DNA of 64,000 nucleotides from Saprospiraceae bacterium. Lineage in GTDB: Bacteria; Bacteroidota; Bacteroidia; Chitinophagales; Saprospiraceae. The notes under the pieces are model-generated. The model did no database searches. It was not told where the DNA came from and saw only the letters and a program-made list of their open reading frames with translations. This document shows, one piece after another, positions 25,205-35,411 of this stretch (position 1 is its first letter; each line of letters opens with the position of its first letter). Both the position numbers and the translations under genes were made by a program. Location of the stretch: the NCBI GenBank assembly GCA_020629715.1, contig JAHDCU010000004.1:124001-188000 (forward strand), given 5' to 3'.

Positions 25205-26242
25205 TTATAATCTAATATTTTGGATCAGGGGTAGTTTCACAATAAACTCTTTCTCTGTTTCAATAATCTCTATACTCTCATGAGCGATGAGGTCATATCT
25301 TGACTTTATGTTGGCAAGACCCAATTTGGTTGAGCTACTTACTTGACGCTTTCGTTGAAGATTATTCCTGATAATCAAAAAACCATCATCGACTTCAATT
25401 TTGACCTGAAGTGGTCGAGCGTTGGATACGATGTTATGTTTTACAGCATTTTCAATCAGTATTTGTAGGCTCAGCGGCAAGACTAAAAAGTCCTTAGTAT
25501 CTATATCTAAAGCATTCTGGATGTCAATCTTTCCTTGAAATCTAGTTTTCAATAAGTAGATATAAGATTCCAGTGCATTGAGCTCCTTTTGGAGGGTTAT
25601 CAATTTTTCATCCCTCAGGTCTAATATAGTCCGGTAGGTCTTTGATAACTCCTGTACGAACCTTACCGCCATCTTTTCATCCTCAGGTATCAATGTTACA
25701 AGTGTATTGAGACTATTAAATAAAAAGTGTGGATTTACTTGATTTTTGAGGGTATTTAATGATTGCTCCGTAGCTAATCGCTCTAGTTCAGTACGTTTGG
25801 ATTCTGATGCTCTAAAGCGATTATAGTAATACAATCCTTCATAGATAGCCAACATCAAGAGTATGATCAATATCGTAGCTATAGTAATAGCGGTATTTTC
25901 CTCATCAGTCAATAATACTTCAGGAAAAACAAAGATAACGATCCTTCCTACAACGGCATTGACTACTACGTAAGAAGCAATTATTACCACTGCAAACCAT
26001 ATAAGGCTCTTCCATTGCGTTACTTGATCTTTGAATCGTTTGTGATACTCAATAATAATCGTGCGGTAGACAAACCAGAAGCATACAGTAAATATGCCAC
26101 TAATCAATAGACTTGGTTGACACGTACCATCAGTAGAAAACTCCTCCGGAATTAACGAAACCACTAATGCCACCAGCGGTATACCAATAATGGTAATCCA
26201 CTTATCATCAAATCCTAAATATTTCTGTACTCTTGATTGCAA
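25205..26242 (-). CDS. LytS/YehU-type sensor histidine kinase
   Basis: A 345-residue membrane kinase. Four hydrophobic segments lie within residues 15-140 with little extracytoplasmic sequence, then a short coiled coil, then the His_kinase domain with the H-box NPHFLFNSLNT (H172) and an HATPase region with IENAVKHNIV and KLGLANIKSRYDLI. This is the family that signals to LytTR regulators. It starts 6 bp after the TonB receptor stop, so receptor and kinase are co-transcribed. The signal sensed is unknown. Confidence 0.9.
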   Translation of the reverse strand: MQSRVQKYLGFDDKWITIIGIPLVALVVSLIPEEFSTDGTCQPSLLISGIFTVCFWFVYRTIIIEYHKRFKDQVTQWKSLIWFAVVIIASYVVVNAVVGRIVIFVFPEVLLTDEENTAITIATILIILLMLAIYEGLYYYNRFRASESKRTELERLATEQSLNTLKNQVNPHFLFNSLNTLVTLIPEDEKMAVRFVQELSKTYRTILDLRDEKLITLQKELNALESYIYLLKTRFQGKIDIQNALDIDTKDFLVLPLSLQILIENAVKHNIVSNARPLQVKIEVDDGFLIIRNNLQRKRQVSSSTKLGLANIKSRYDLIAHESIEIIETEKEFIVKLPLIQNIRL

Positions 26243-26248
26243 AATGTG

Positions 26249-28648
26249 CTAAAATTCTAATTTGTAAATAAAGTTAGGAAAGAATCCTATCTGTAGGATA
26301 TCATTGACCTCATTGGTATTTCTATTATATGCACGTCTGAATATATTATCCTGATTGGTTACGTTTTGGATATCAAAGAAGAAAGATTGTGAAAACTTCC
26401 TCTTCGTACTATTGAGCTTTACACCAATTTTCAAATCCCATCTAAAGTAACTGGTATTTTGTAAGCTAAATGCCTCTTCTCCAATAAATACCTCACTCAT
26501 ACGCTCTCTGGATGCATCTAAATCTACAGGTGTATAAAATCGTCCACCGGCAGTAGTTAGTTTTGTATCTATCGTGAACCTGTGTTGCTTCAATTTTCCC
26601 CACTGGAACTCTTTTCCTGCCAAAGCATTGAGCACGTATTGGTTATTAAATGCGGTATTACGCTCTATCCCATCAAAGCCCGTATACTTACTATCAAATA
26701 CAGAACCCGTAAAAAGTACATAATATCCTTGATTAAAGAACTTTTCCAAGGTAAGCTCTACTCCCATATTGCGGCCAGTCCCTTCATTGACCAGGTTATC
26801 CTTATCCTGTGGAAATCCAAAATCAGCCCCTACATTCAGGGCCGAAAAACTACCTTCTTGAGGATCTACAGGTACATTTTGGATGCTTTGCATATAGACC
26901 TCCACTTTAGATCTCCACGAGCTATTGATTTTAAAATCATGACCTAATACAAAATGATGACTTTGTGTAAAATCAAGATCAAGGTTACTAAGTACAGGAT
27001 TACCAGATTCATCCGTGCTTTCTAAGAGTTGAATCGGAAGCACTTGATTTTGATGATGCAATCCATATCCCAAGGACAATGTATGTTTCGGAGCGGCTTT
27101 CCAGCTAATACCCAATCTTGGTTCAGCAACAAATTTCTCGTTTAGGTTACTGTGCAGACCATGCAATCCAGCATTGATGGTCCAGTCAGAATTAAATTTA
27201 TACTGAACTTGAGCAAATGGCTGAGTTGTGACTGCGGAGCCATCGAAATCATAAGCTGTGATAAGGTTTTGTTGACCAACAGGGCTCTCGGTATCTAAAT
27301 CCGCAGATAAAAACTGTAATCCGATACTGGTCCTTTCTATCAAAATACCCGATCGCAAGGTAAGACGAGCATTGAACTTACGGTTGTAAAAACTAGAGAT
27401 TGATAATTTATCAAGACTATCATCAGCTCGGTCAAAAGGAAGAGTGTATTCTTCTGATGTATCTTGATTAAAATACCGATTAGTAGAGAATGTAGTACCC
27501 GTGGTTGACAAAGCTATTACAGTACGTACATAACTTTTATCATTCAGCAATAAGTTGTGTTTTAAACCTAATACCCCAAACTGAGAATCAGCAAATGCAT
27601 CTTCATCTTGCTGTGCAAAAAGATCTTGATCATCCGTCTCATCATGCAAAAACTCGATATCACTCGTACCTCCTATTCCGAAGAGTGTAAATTGACCTAA
27701 AGGAGTCCGACCGAAATTAAATTTAAATGATAAGTCTTGATAGTTAGGCACTGCATTCGTCCCTATATCCAGACCTAAAGCAGTAGCCGCTCCCAAAAAT
27801 GAATACCGCCCAGCGATAATAAATGAACCATTTTTTGTCCCTTGGATCGGGCCCTCGATCATACCTTCAAATCCTGTGACAGCACCAAGCTGAAACATGT
27901 ATTCCATCTCATCCTTATTTCCATTTCGAAAGCCTAAGTCAAATACCCCAGATAGGGCATCGCCATATTCTGCAGCAAAAGCACTCGTCATAAAGTCAGA
28001 ATTTGACAATAAATTAGGATTGAGAGCACTTACCGGACCGCCCGTGGTGCCAATGGTTGAAAAATGGTTAGGAGACGGTATCGGGATACCCTCTAATCGC
28101 CATAGTACTCCAGTAGGACTGTTACCCCTGATTACGATATCATTACGGCTATCGTCTGCTGTACTTACTCCTGCAAAATTACCAGCCAGACGGCCCACAT
28201 CCGATCGTCCCCCTGAAAATCGGTTGACTTCCTCCATGCTAAACTGCCTTGCAGATACTGTTGCCATTTCATTTTGGGGTCGATCTTTATCTACACTTGC
28301 CGTGATGACAAGTTCCTCCAATTGTACTAGTGACTCTTGCATTCCGATATTGAGCATCACCTCTTTTCCGGCACTTACCTCTACATTAGGAACTGTCACT
28401 GTTTCATACCCAAGGTAAGATACTGAAAAAGCCTGTCGACCTACAGGTACTCCATCTAACACAAAATATCCATCGAAGTCGGTTTGGGTTCCTAGTGCAT
28501 CATTCCCAATAAGCTCTATAGTAGCACCTATCAATGGCATTTCTGATTGTTGATCGATGATCTGACCTTTGACAGTTTGTAGTCCATCTTGAGCGGTTGA
28601 CAAAAAAGGTAAAATGAGTATCGAAAATAATAGGTAGTAGATTTTCAT
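26249..28648 (-). CDS. TonB-dependent receptor with carboxypeptidase-regulatory-like N-domain
   Basis: A 799-residue outer-membrane protein with a signal peptide ending near residue 19 (LPFLSTAQDG). A CarboxypepD_reg-like Ig domain covers about 20-105 (VKGQIIDQQSEMPLIGATIEL; QTDFDGYFVLDGVPVG), followed by a TonB-box-like ELVITAS stretch, the plug (RGNSPTGVLWRLEGIPIP; AAEYGDALSGVFDL) and the beta-barrel ending in FIYKLEF. No SusD partner lies nearby, so this is not a typical polysaccharide locus. It heads a receptor-kinase-regulator operon. Substrate unknown. Confidence 0.9.
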   Translation of the reverse strand: MKIYYLLFSILILPFLSTAQDGLQTVKGQIIDQQSEMPLIGATIELIGNDALGTQTDFDGYFVLDGVPVGRQAFSVSYLGYETVTVPNVEVSAGKEVMLNIGMQESLVQLEELVITASVDKDRPQNEMATVSARQFSMEEVNRFSGGRSDVGRLAGNFAGVSTADDSRNDIVIRGNSPTGVLWRLEGIPIPSPNHFSTIGTTGGPVSALNPNLLSNSDFMTSAFAAEYGDALSGVFDLGFRNGNKDEMEYMFQLGAVTGFEGMIEGPIQGTKNGSFIIAGRYSFLGAATALGLDIGTNAVPNYQDLSFKFNFGRTPLGQFTLFGIGGTSDIEFLHDETDDQDLFAQQDEDAFADSQFGVLGLKHNLLLNDKSYVRTVIALSTTGTTFSTNRYFNQDTSEEYTLPFDRADDSLDKLSISSFYNRKFNARLTLRSGILIERTSIGLQFLSADLDTESPVGQQNLITAYDFDGSAVTTQPFAQVQYKFNSDWTINAGLHGLHSNLNEKFVAEPRLGISWKAAPKHTLSLGYGLHHQNQVLPIQLLESTDESGNPVLSNLDLDFTQSHHFVLGHDFKINSSWRSKVEVYMQSIQNVPVDPQEGSFSALNVGADFGFPQDKDNLVNEGTGRNMGVELTLEKFFNQGYYVLFTGSVFDSKYTGFDGIERNTAFNNQYVLNALAGKEFQWGKLKQHRFTIDTKLTTAGGRFYTPVDLDASRERMSEVFIGEEAFSLQNTSYFRWDLKIGVKLNSTKRKFSQSFFFDIQNVTNQDNIFRRAYNRNTNEVNDILQIGFFPNFIYKLEF

Positions 28649-28795
28649 GATGATAGTTGACAGTAATGAAGCAAAATCGTATTAGACTTTTATAGCGCTA
28701 AATACAAGCTTATGAATGTGAAGATGATCTTCTAGTTGAATATCGCATACCTAAAAAGAGATGAACTGCGTAGTTTAGTATTTGAATTGTAACAT

Positions 28796-29314
28796 ATGCT
28801 AATCATTGAACCCGTGCTACCAAACGAATTAATGGATCTCCAGGAAATTATGGCTACTACCTTTCGCGATAGCTATGAGAACATAGATGGTAAACAAGCG
28901 ATTGATTTATATATCAAAGAACACTTTAGTCAAGATAGATTGAAAAAACTCATTTCCAATGGAAAGCAACATTTGTATTTCGTCAAAATAGACAAGACTA
29001 TCATTGGATATATACAAATCAACGAACCTGGATATCAATCCGATTTAGATGAACAAAACTGTATTGAGATCCAGCGCATTTATCTTAATAAGGAGGTCCA
29101 AGGTAATGGATACGGAACTCAAATGATGGCATGGGTAGAACGCGAAACAAAAAACTTGGGATATTCCAGAATATGGCTTGGTGTATGGAAGCTCAACCCA
29201 CGTGCTGTCCAATTTTATATAGATCAAGGTTTTTCGATATTTGGCACTCACTCCTTTCCCATGGCAAGTGGACAAGATTCGGATTACTTGATGGAAAAAA
29301 TATTGGCTGAATAG
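28796..29314 (+). CDS. GNAT family N-acetyltransferase
   Basis: A 172-residue GNAT-fold protein. The acetyl-CoA-binding loop is EVQGNGYGTQMMAWVE (about residues 101-116), preceded by the beta-4 strand CIEIQRIYLN and followed by IWLGVWKLNPRAVQFYIDQGF. These resemble spermidine/diamine or protein-N-terminal acetyltransferases of the RimI-like group, but the acceptor cannot be named. It diverges from the TonB receptor gene across 147 bp. Length is normal. Confidence 0.88.
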   Translation: MLIIEPVLPNELMDLQEIMATTFRDSYENIDGKQAIDLYIKEHFSQDRLKKLISNGKQHLYFVKIDKTIIGYIQINEPGYQSDLDEQNCIEIQRIYLNKEVQGNGYGTQMMAWVERETKNLGYSRIWLGVWKLNPRAVQFYIDQGFSIFGTHSFPMASGQDSDYLMEKILAE

Positions 29315-29389
29315 TCTTCAATGCGCAGCCTTTACTTGCAGAAGCCTATATACATATATAGTATCTTGTTGAAAAAATAGCCCTGTACT

Positions 29390-31915
29390 ATGAGACCATT
29401 TGTGTTGTTTACTTTTGGATTGTTGATCATTATTAGCTGTTCTGACCCAGTAGTTGATTATGAGACTTTGAAGGGGCCTGCTCTGCTCCCTGCAGAAGAT
29501 CATTTTTATCAGAGAAACTATCCTGATACAGATTTTGATCATAAGCATTATTTCAAAACGATAGATCAAGCCATAGAAAAGTCTTACACCCGATCAGTCA
29601 ATGGTACATGGGTAGATCAAGGTCCTGGCAATATGGGCGGCCGTATCAATAGTATGGCTATACATCCAACAAATGATGACATAATCTATATGGGCTTTGG
29701 CCGTGGTGGTTTGTATAAAACTATAGATGGAGGTGATAACTGGATTAGCGTTTTTAATGAGTTTACTTTCTTATCGATATCGCATATCTCCATTGACCAG
29801 AACAATCCTGATATCGTATACATTGCTACTGGTGATGAAAATATTTCTGGCTACCCACAATTGGGCAGAGGTGTATATAAATCTGAGGATGGTGGAAGTA
29901 CCTGGCAAAATATCGGTCTACAAGCCGAGACTATCATTTCTGAAGTCTATGTAGCTCCTACAAACTCTGACATCTTATATGCCAGCGCCATGGGCCTGCC
30001 CATGGAAAAGAATAATAATCGAGGGGTATATAAGTCCGTCAATGGTGGGCAAGACTGGAGTCAATCACTCTTTATCAATGATAGTACAGGAGTAATAGAT
30101 ATCGCCGTAGATCCTACCAATCCTGATATCGTATATGCTGCAGGATGGAATCGTCTTCGCAGTGACTATGCCTCTAAAATATCAGGTCCCGATGCCAGAA
30201 TATGGAAAACTATGGATGGGGGTGAAAACTGGGATATGTTGACCAATGGACTCCCAGAAGGAAACATTACCAGAATAGGACTAGACATGTTGGGTGACAA
30301 TAGTGATGTCATGGTAGCATGCTATAGTGCAAGTCTAGAGTTTGGAGAATGCGGCGACAGTGGCAATCAATTCTATGGAGTATATATGACAGAAGATGGC
30401 GGTGACTCTTGGTATCCACTGCCAACAAGTCAAGAACAAAACGGGCTGCAATGTGGATTTCAAGGAGGCTTTGCATGGTACTTTGGTCAGGTCAGAATCA
30501 ATCCGAATAACATCGATGATATCACAGTACTGGGAGTTACAAGCTGGAGAACGCTAGACAGAGGTGAGTCTTGGTTTCCGCTGGTAACAACAGGTGGAGT
30601 ACATGTGGACTATCATGAACTGATCTATCATAATGATAAAATCTATATAGGTACTGACGGCGGTGGTTATACCCAAGAGGGAGATGAATTTTCGGAGTGG
30701 ACAGATATAGAAAATATATCTACCAATCAGTTCTATCGAGTCGCTGTAAATCCTCATCGTCCTGATGAATATTATGGAGGCCTTCAAGATAATGGCTCTG
30801 TAGGCGGTAGTGCCGAAGACATCACTGGATGGAGAAGATACTATGGAGGTGATGGTTTCCAAATGGCATTTCATCCACAAGATGCAAGTATTTGGCTGGC
30901 TGAATATCAACGAGGCGGATTGAGTATATCCTATGATGAAGGAGAAAGTTTTGAGTGGTTCGCAGATGGGCTAGATGGTACTAAAAATTGGGACATGCCC
31001 TATATTCTGAGTCCACACAACCCATACAAAGTGATCGCAGGTTCGGATCGGTTGTATGAACGTACCATTTTTGTTGATGAAGAATTTTCCGAAATCTCAC
31101 CTGTTGTGATCAATGAAGATGACGACAATCCATTTTTCCAACGTACCATTTCTACGATCTCTGAGTCCCCAATTACCGAAGGTATCATATTCGCAGGTAC
31201 GAGCGATGGACAAGTTATGGTCGGTCATCCTATTGAAGGATGGAGAAACATCAGCATGGAGCTACCTAATAGATATATCACAAGTGTAAAAGCATCTGAA
31301 GTCGATGAAAATCGAGCATACGTTACGTTAAGTGGATTCAAATTGAACGATAATGAAACTCATGTCTATCGTACCGATGACTTGGGAGACACTTGGATAG
31401 ATATCAGTGGAGACCTACCGAAACTACCGATCAATGATCTAGTGATCATGCCAAATACGGATGAACAAGTTCTATTTGTGGGAAGTAACTCTGGGGTTTA
31501 CTTTACAGAAGATGCGGGTGATACTTGGAATAGATTAGGAGATAACCTCCCTTTTATACCTGTATATGATATGGAGTACCAGGCAGCTAAAAACTATTTG
31601 GTAGCGGGTACCTTTGGCAAAGGATTACAAACCTTTGATCTGGAGCAGGTAGGTATCGGCATCGAGAGCAGTAGTCAAGACCTTGCACAAGATACATTTG
31701 AGGTCTACCCTACTGTGACAGACGGCTTGGTTAATATTGTGAATACTTTAGCAGGTAAACGAGGTTATCGGGTGGTGAGTGCTACTGGTGCTGTTATCGA
31801 ATCGCATAGTCCAAATGTAAATCAGATTGATTTATCTAGCTTGCCTTCTGGAATGTACTATTTGGTAGCAGATTTGGGTGATAGAAGTGAGGTAAGGAAG
31901 GTGATTAGGAGTTGA
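29390..31915 (+). CDS. Secreted BNR/sortilin-like propeller protein with T9SS sorting domain
   Basis: An 841-residue exported protein. Repeated blocks such as YKTIDGGDNWISV, YKSEDGGSTWQNI, YKSVNGGQDWSQS and WKTMDGGENWDML are BNR/Asp-box-like units of two beta-propellers, as in sortilin/VPS10-type proteins. The last 75 residues (VYPTVTDGLVNI to RKVIRS) are a T9SS sorting domain. The N-terminus is odd: LLIIISCSD fits a lipobox with Cys at 17, so the protein may carry a lipoprotein signal as well as a T9SS tail. Possible roles are surface binding or glycan/protein recognition; catalytic residues are not evident. Confidence 0.85.
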   Translation: MRPFVLFTFGLLIIISCSDPVVDYETLKGPALLPAEDHFYQRNYPDTDFDHKHYFKTIDQAIEKSYTRSVNGTWVDQGPGNMGGRINSMAIHPTNDDIIYMGFGRGGLYKTIDGGDNWISVFNEFTFLSISHISIDQNNPDIVYIATGDENISGYPQLGRGVYKSEDGGSTWQNIGLQAETIISEVYVAPTNSDILYASAMGLPMEKNNNRGVYKSVNGGQDWSQSLFINDSTGVIDIAVDPTNPDIVYAAGWNRLRSDYASKISGPDARIWKTMDGGENWDMLTNGLPEGNITRIGLDMLGDNSDVMVACYSASLEFGECGDSGNQFYGVYMTEDGGDSWYPLPTSQEQNGLQCGFQGGFAWYFGQVRINPNNIDDITVLGVTSWRTLDRGESWFPLVTTGGVHVDYHELIYHNDKIYIGTDGGGYTQEGDEFSEWTDIENISTNQFYRVAVNPHRPDEYYGGLQDNGSVGGSAEDITGWRRYYGGDGFQMAFHPQDASIWLAEYQRGGLSISYDEGESFEWFADGLDGTKNWDMPYILSPHNPYKVIAGSDRLYERTIFVDEEFSEISPVVINEDDDNPFFQRTISTISESPITEGIIFAGTSDGQVMVGHPIEGWRNISMELPNRYITSVKASEVDENRAYVTLSGFKLNDNETHVYRTDDLGDTWIDISGDLPKLPINDLVIMPNTDEQVLFVGSNSGVYFTEDAGDTWNRLGDNLPFIPVYDMEYQAAKNYLVAGTFGKGLQTFDLEQVGIGIESSSQDLAQDTFEVYPTVTDGLVNIVNTLAGKRGYRVVSATGAVIESHSPNVNQIDLSSLPSGMYYLVADLGDRSEVRKVIRS

Positions 31916-31986
31916 GTTATCCGAAAGATTCTGGAGATGTTGGGGCTTAATTACTTAGCACCAAACGCGATACGAGTTCCATACTT

Positions 31987-32034
31987 GAGTTTCATCTGAA
32001 AAATATGTTTTTACATACTTTTCAGACTAAACTC
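31987..32034. terminator. Bidirectional hairpin between convergent genes
   Basis: An interrupted palindrome of stems GAGTTT/AAACTC, TCTGAAAA/TTTTCAGA and ATGT/ACAT around TTTT. It lies between the stop of the BNR protein gene and the stop of the SLC13 gene and could end both transcripts, though it lacks a long T run on either strand. Confidence 0.6.
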
Positions 32035-32052
32035 ATGCAATAAAAATACTCT

Positions 32053-33501
32053 TTAAAACACCCAAGGAATCAAATATGAAGCAGCCAAAATGATCAAAAT
32101 AATAGATACCACATTGAGGATCACGCCAACTTTCACCATATCAAATACTTTGATATAACCGCTTGCAAAAACAATGGCATTGGGTGGAGTGGCCATAGGT
32201 AACATAAAAGCGCAACTAGAAGCTACTGTAACTGGTATACAGAGATAGAGAAGATCAAAATCTATACCTATGGCAATACCTGCGACTACAGGTATAAATA
32301 TTGCCACCAAGGCAACATTACTCATCAACTCAGTCATAAACAACATCACTGAAACTAATAACACAAGGATAATACTGACTGTCACGCCATCAATCGAAGC
32401 AATAGTCTCTCCTACCATATCAATGATCCCAACATCGGCCAATGCACTCGCCAAAGCGAGCCCTCCTCCAAACAAAATTAATATACCCCAAGGCAGTCGC
32501 TTAGTATCTTCCCATTGCAAAATCATCTCACCTTTACTAAAATCATGAGTAATACAAAACATAGTAAATGCCCCTAACATACTTATACCTGAATTGGATA
32601 ATGAAATGAATGGTAACACAAGCTCAATAGGTGACTTGAAGATCCACAATATAACCGTGAAGATAAAGACAATAAGCACTTTAAACTCTCTCATGCTAAG
32701 GCTGCCCATATCTGATAATTCGCTTTCGATATACTCTTCTGCCCCACTCAGAGTACCAAGATTACTTCTATATATCCACTTGACAATAACTATATACGAT
32801 ATAGCTAATAAAGTCAAAGCGAAGGGAACTCCAAAAATCATCCATCTAAAAAATGAGATTTCGATATTATATTGTTCTTCTAGAAAGCCAGCCATAACAA
32901 TATTAGGAGGAGTACCTATCAATGTTGCCGTACCGCCTATATTAGCAGAAAATGCAATGCCCAGCATTAGGCTTAGCGCAAAAATTCTATCTTTCTTCGA
33001 GTAACCATCTACATCTCTACGTAATATCTCTATGACAGATAGCGCAATGGGTAACATGACAACTGTACTTGCAGTATTACTGATCCACATACTTAGTAGA
33101 GCGGTACCGATCATAAACCCTAATACGATACGATCAGGAGATGTACCAGTAAGCTTAATAATGTTTAGCGCAATCCTTCGATGTAGATTCACTTTTTCCA
33201 GAGCTAATGCCAAAACAAAACCACCAAAAAATAGAAAGATGATATGGTTTCCATAACTGGCTGACACCGTTTTTATGTCGACAATACCAAATAATGGAAA
33301 AATTACAAGAGGAATCAACGCAGTGATAGATATCGATACCGCTTCTGTAATCCACCAAATGATCATCCAAATAGCAACTCCAACTACAGAATCCGCATCA
33401 GCAGAAATTAGCTCTTGATTACTAAAGTGCAATATGAAGAAGATTATCGGACCTAGTATAAATCCGACTTTTTTAATCATACTGGATCCGTCAAGTTTCA
33501 A
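32053..33501 (-). CDS. SLC13/DASS-family sodium-coupled anion transporter
   Basis: A 482-residue inner-membrane protein with about eleven hydrophobic segments. The two helix-hairpin motifs of the family are visible: GTATLIGTPPNIVMAG near residue 200 and LPMATPPNAIVFASGY near residue 440, which hold the sodium and substrate sites. Members carry dicarboxylates, citrate or sulfate; the SNT motif is here GTATLIGTPPN, closest to dicarboxylate or general anion types, but specificity is uncertain. It diverges from the SSS symporter, 134 bp apart. Confidence 0.88.
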   Translation of the reverse strand: MKLDGSSMIKKVGFILGPIIFFILHFSNQELISADADSVVGVAIWMIIWWITEAVSISITALIPLVIFPLFGIVDIKTVSASYGNHIIFLFFGGFVLALALEKVNLHRRIALNIIKLTGTSPDRIVLGFMIGTALLSMWISNTASTVVMLPIALSVIEILRRDVDGYSKKDRIFALSLMLGIAFSANIGGTATLIGTPPNIVMAGFLEEQYNIEISFFRWMIFGVPFALTLLAISYIVIVKWIYRSNLGTLSGAEEYIESELSDMGSLSMREFKVLIVFIFTVILWIFKSPIELVLPFISLSNSGISMLGAFTMFCITHDFSKGEMILQWEDTKRLPWGILILFGGGLALASALADVGIIDMVGETIASIDGVTVSIILVLLVSVMLFMTELMSNVALVAIFIPVVAGIAIGIDFDLLYLCIPVTVASSCAFMLPMATPPNAIVFASGYIKVFDMVKVGVILNVVSIILIILAASYLIPWVF

Positions 33502-33635
33502 ATCGTTGGCTGGTTTAAATCAAAAAATATAGCCTAATATACTAAATGCCATTTATCCGTCAGCGAGCAATGCTGAACTTAATAGCTATGATCTAGACCA
33601 TAATGCATATCTTAACGATATACAAAACGAAACTC

Positions 33636-35411
33636 ATGAATCTCTCTTCCATAGATTGGATTATCATCATTTTATTTTTTGTTGGGACCTTAATTATTGG
33701 TCTCTGGGCTAGTAAAAAAGCTGGTCAAAGTAGTAAGGAGTTTTTTTTATCAGGACGTTCTATGCCTTGGTGGTTGATCGGAGTTTCGATGGTTGCAACT
33801 ACATTTTCAGCAGATACACCCAATCTTGTGACCAATCTTGTGAGAAAACATGGAGTGGCAGGTAACTGGGCTTGGTGGGCATTTCTATTGACAGGAATGG
33901 CGACGGTCTTTATATACGCCAAACTTTGGCGTCGGTCAGGTATTACCACTGATCTAGAGTTTTATGAACTTAGATATGGAGGCAAGGAAGCCGCTTTTTT
34001 GAGAGGGTTTAGAGCCATTTACCTAGGTGTATTTTTTAATGTGCTCATTATGGCAGGAGTGATGCTAGCTGGTATCAAAATAGCTAGTGTCATGTTGGGT
34101 ATGACTGCAATGCAGACCGTATTATTAGTATCACTAGTGACAGTCGTCTATTCTTCGCTGGGTGGATTAAGGGGTGTCATGCTCACTGACTTTTTCCAGT
34201 TTATATTAAGTATGATCGGTATGGTGGCTGCCGCAATTTTTATCATACAAATGCCAGAGATCGATGGTCTTTCAAATCTAATAAATCATCCTAATGTAAG
34301 TGTCAAATCCGATTTCATACCTGATCTCAATGATCCAACGGTAGCTATCCCATTATTCTTTGTACCGCTGGCCGTTCAATGGTGGAGTGTTTGGTATCCT
34401 GGAGCAGAACCCGGTGGTGGTGGCTATGTCGCTCAGCGTATGCTATCTGCCAAAGATGAAAAAGATGCTACCAAGGCTACCTTGCTTTTCAACATTGCAC
34501 ATTATGCTTTGAGACCATGGCCCTGGATATTAATAGCTCTAGCATCACTGATTATTTTTCCTGATTTAGAAAGTATTAGAGCAACATTTCCATTGGTAGA
34601 TGCAAGCATCATACAAGACGACATCGCATTTAGTGCCATGCTTACGCTATTACCTTCAGGATTATTGGGCTTAGTTATAGCATCCTTGACAGCAGCTTTG
34701 ATGTCTACTATAAGTACACATCTCAATTGGGGATCTAGTTACGTGGTACATGACTTCTATCTAAGGTTTATTGATCGTAATGCTTCTGATAAACAACAAG
34801 TATTAATCGGTCGATTATCCACGATTTTGATCATGATACTATCAGCATTGTTAGCTTTATATCTATCAGATGCTCTAGAGGCTTTCAATATATTACTACA
34901 AATAGGAGCAGGCACCGGTCTATTATTTATACTCCGATGGTTTTGGTGGAGGATTAATGCTTACAGTGAAATCACGGCAATGGTCGTTTCATTTTTAGTA
35001 GCAGTTTTCTTTAAGTTTATTCTCGATGCAGATTTGGCAGAAGGTGAAGAGAGCATATTAGCTGATCATGAGAAATTAGTGATCGGAGTGATCGTTACAA
35101 CCATCTCTTGGATCGTAGTGACTTTTCTTACTAAACCAACGGATAATAAGATTCTTCAATCCTTTTTTGAAAAAATACGACCTCATGATTTAGGATGGAA
35201 GCCAATATCGAAAAACATGAATCTACAAAAGCCGAGTAACTCGAGCCTCGGAAAAGAAATTGCTATAATGATGATCGCAGTATTTATGGTGTATGCAATT
35301 TTATTCGGTGTAGGATTTGTACTTTATGGTAATCTGCTTTTTGCATCCATATGCTTTGTAATCGGTTTTATATTTAGCTTCATAATATCGTATCTCTGGA
35401 AGCTGCATTGA
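33636..35411 (+). CDS. Sodium:solute symporter (SSS family)
   Basis: An inner-membrane symporter with about fourteen hydrophobic segments. Family signatures are LSGRSMPWWLIGVSMVATTFSAD near the N-terminus and GGLRGVMLTDFFQF in the middle, with TAALMSTISTHLNWGSSY late. The start is set at ATG 33636 (MNLSSIDWI) because the first membrane segment follows at once; an upstream ATG at 33603 would add 11 residues. Homologues in this phylum are often annotated as glucose/galactose or sialic-acid-type symporters, but substrate cannot be inferred here. Confidence 0.88.
   Translation: MNLSSIDWIIIILFFVGTLIIGLWASKKAGQSSKEFFLSGRSMPWWLIGVSMVATTFSADTPNLVTNLVRKHGVAGNWAWWAFLLTGMATVFIYAKLWRRSGITTDLEFYELRYGGKEAAFLRGFRAIYLGVFFNVLIMAGVMLAGIKIASVMLGMTAMQTVLLVSLVTVVYSSLGGLRGVMLTDFFQFILSMIGMVAAAIFIIQMPEIDGLSNLINHPNVSVKSDFIPDLNDPTVAIPLFFVPLAVQWWSVWYPGAEPGGGGYVAQRMLSAKDEKDATKATLLFNIAHYALRPWPWILIALASLIIFPDLESIRATFPLVDASIIQDDIAFSAMLTLLPSGLLGLVIASLTAALMSTISTHLNWGSSYVVHDFYLRFIDRNASDKQQVLIGRLSTILIMILSALLALYLSDALEAFNILLQIGAGTGLLFILRWFWWRINAYSEITAMVVSFLVAVFFKFILDADLAEGEESILADHEKLVIGVIVTTISWIVVTFLTKPTDNKILQSFFEKIRPHDLGWKPISKNMNLQKPSNSSLGKEIAIMMIAVFMVYAILFGVGFVLYGNLLFASICFVIGFIFSFIISYLWKLH

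Noticed and set aside
27897-28418. 173-codon plus-strand frame opposite the TonB receptor
   Set aside because: Shadow frame within a well-supported gene.
32270-33256. Several plus-strand frames opposite the SLC13 gene
   Set aside because: Shadows of hydrophobic codons on the other strand; no independent support.
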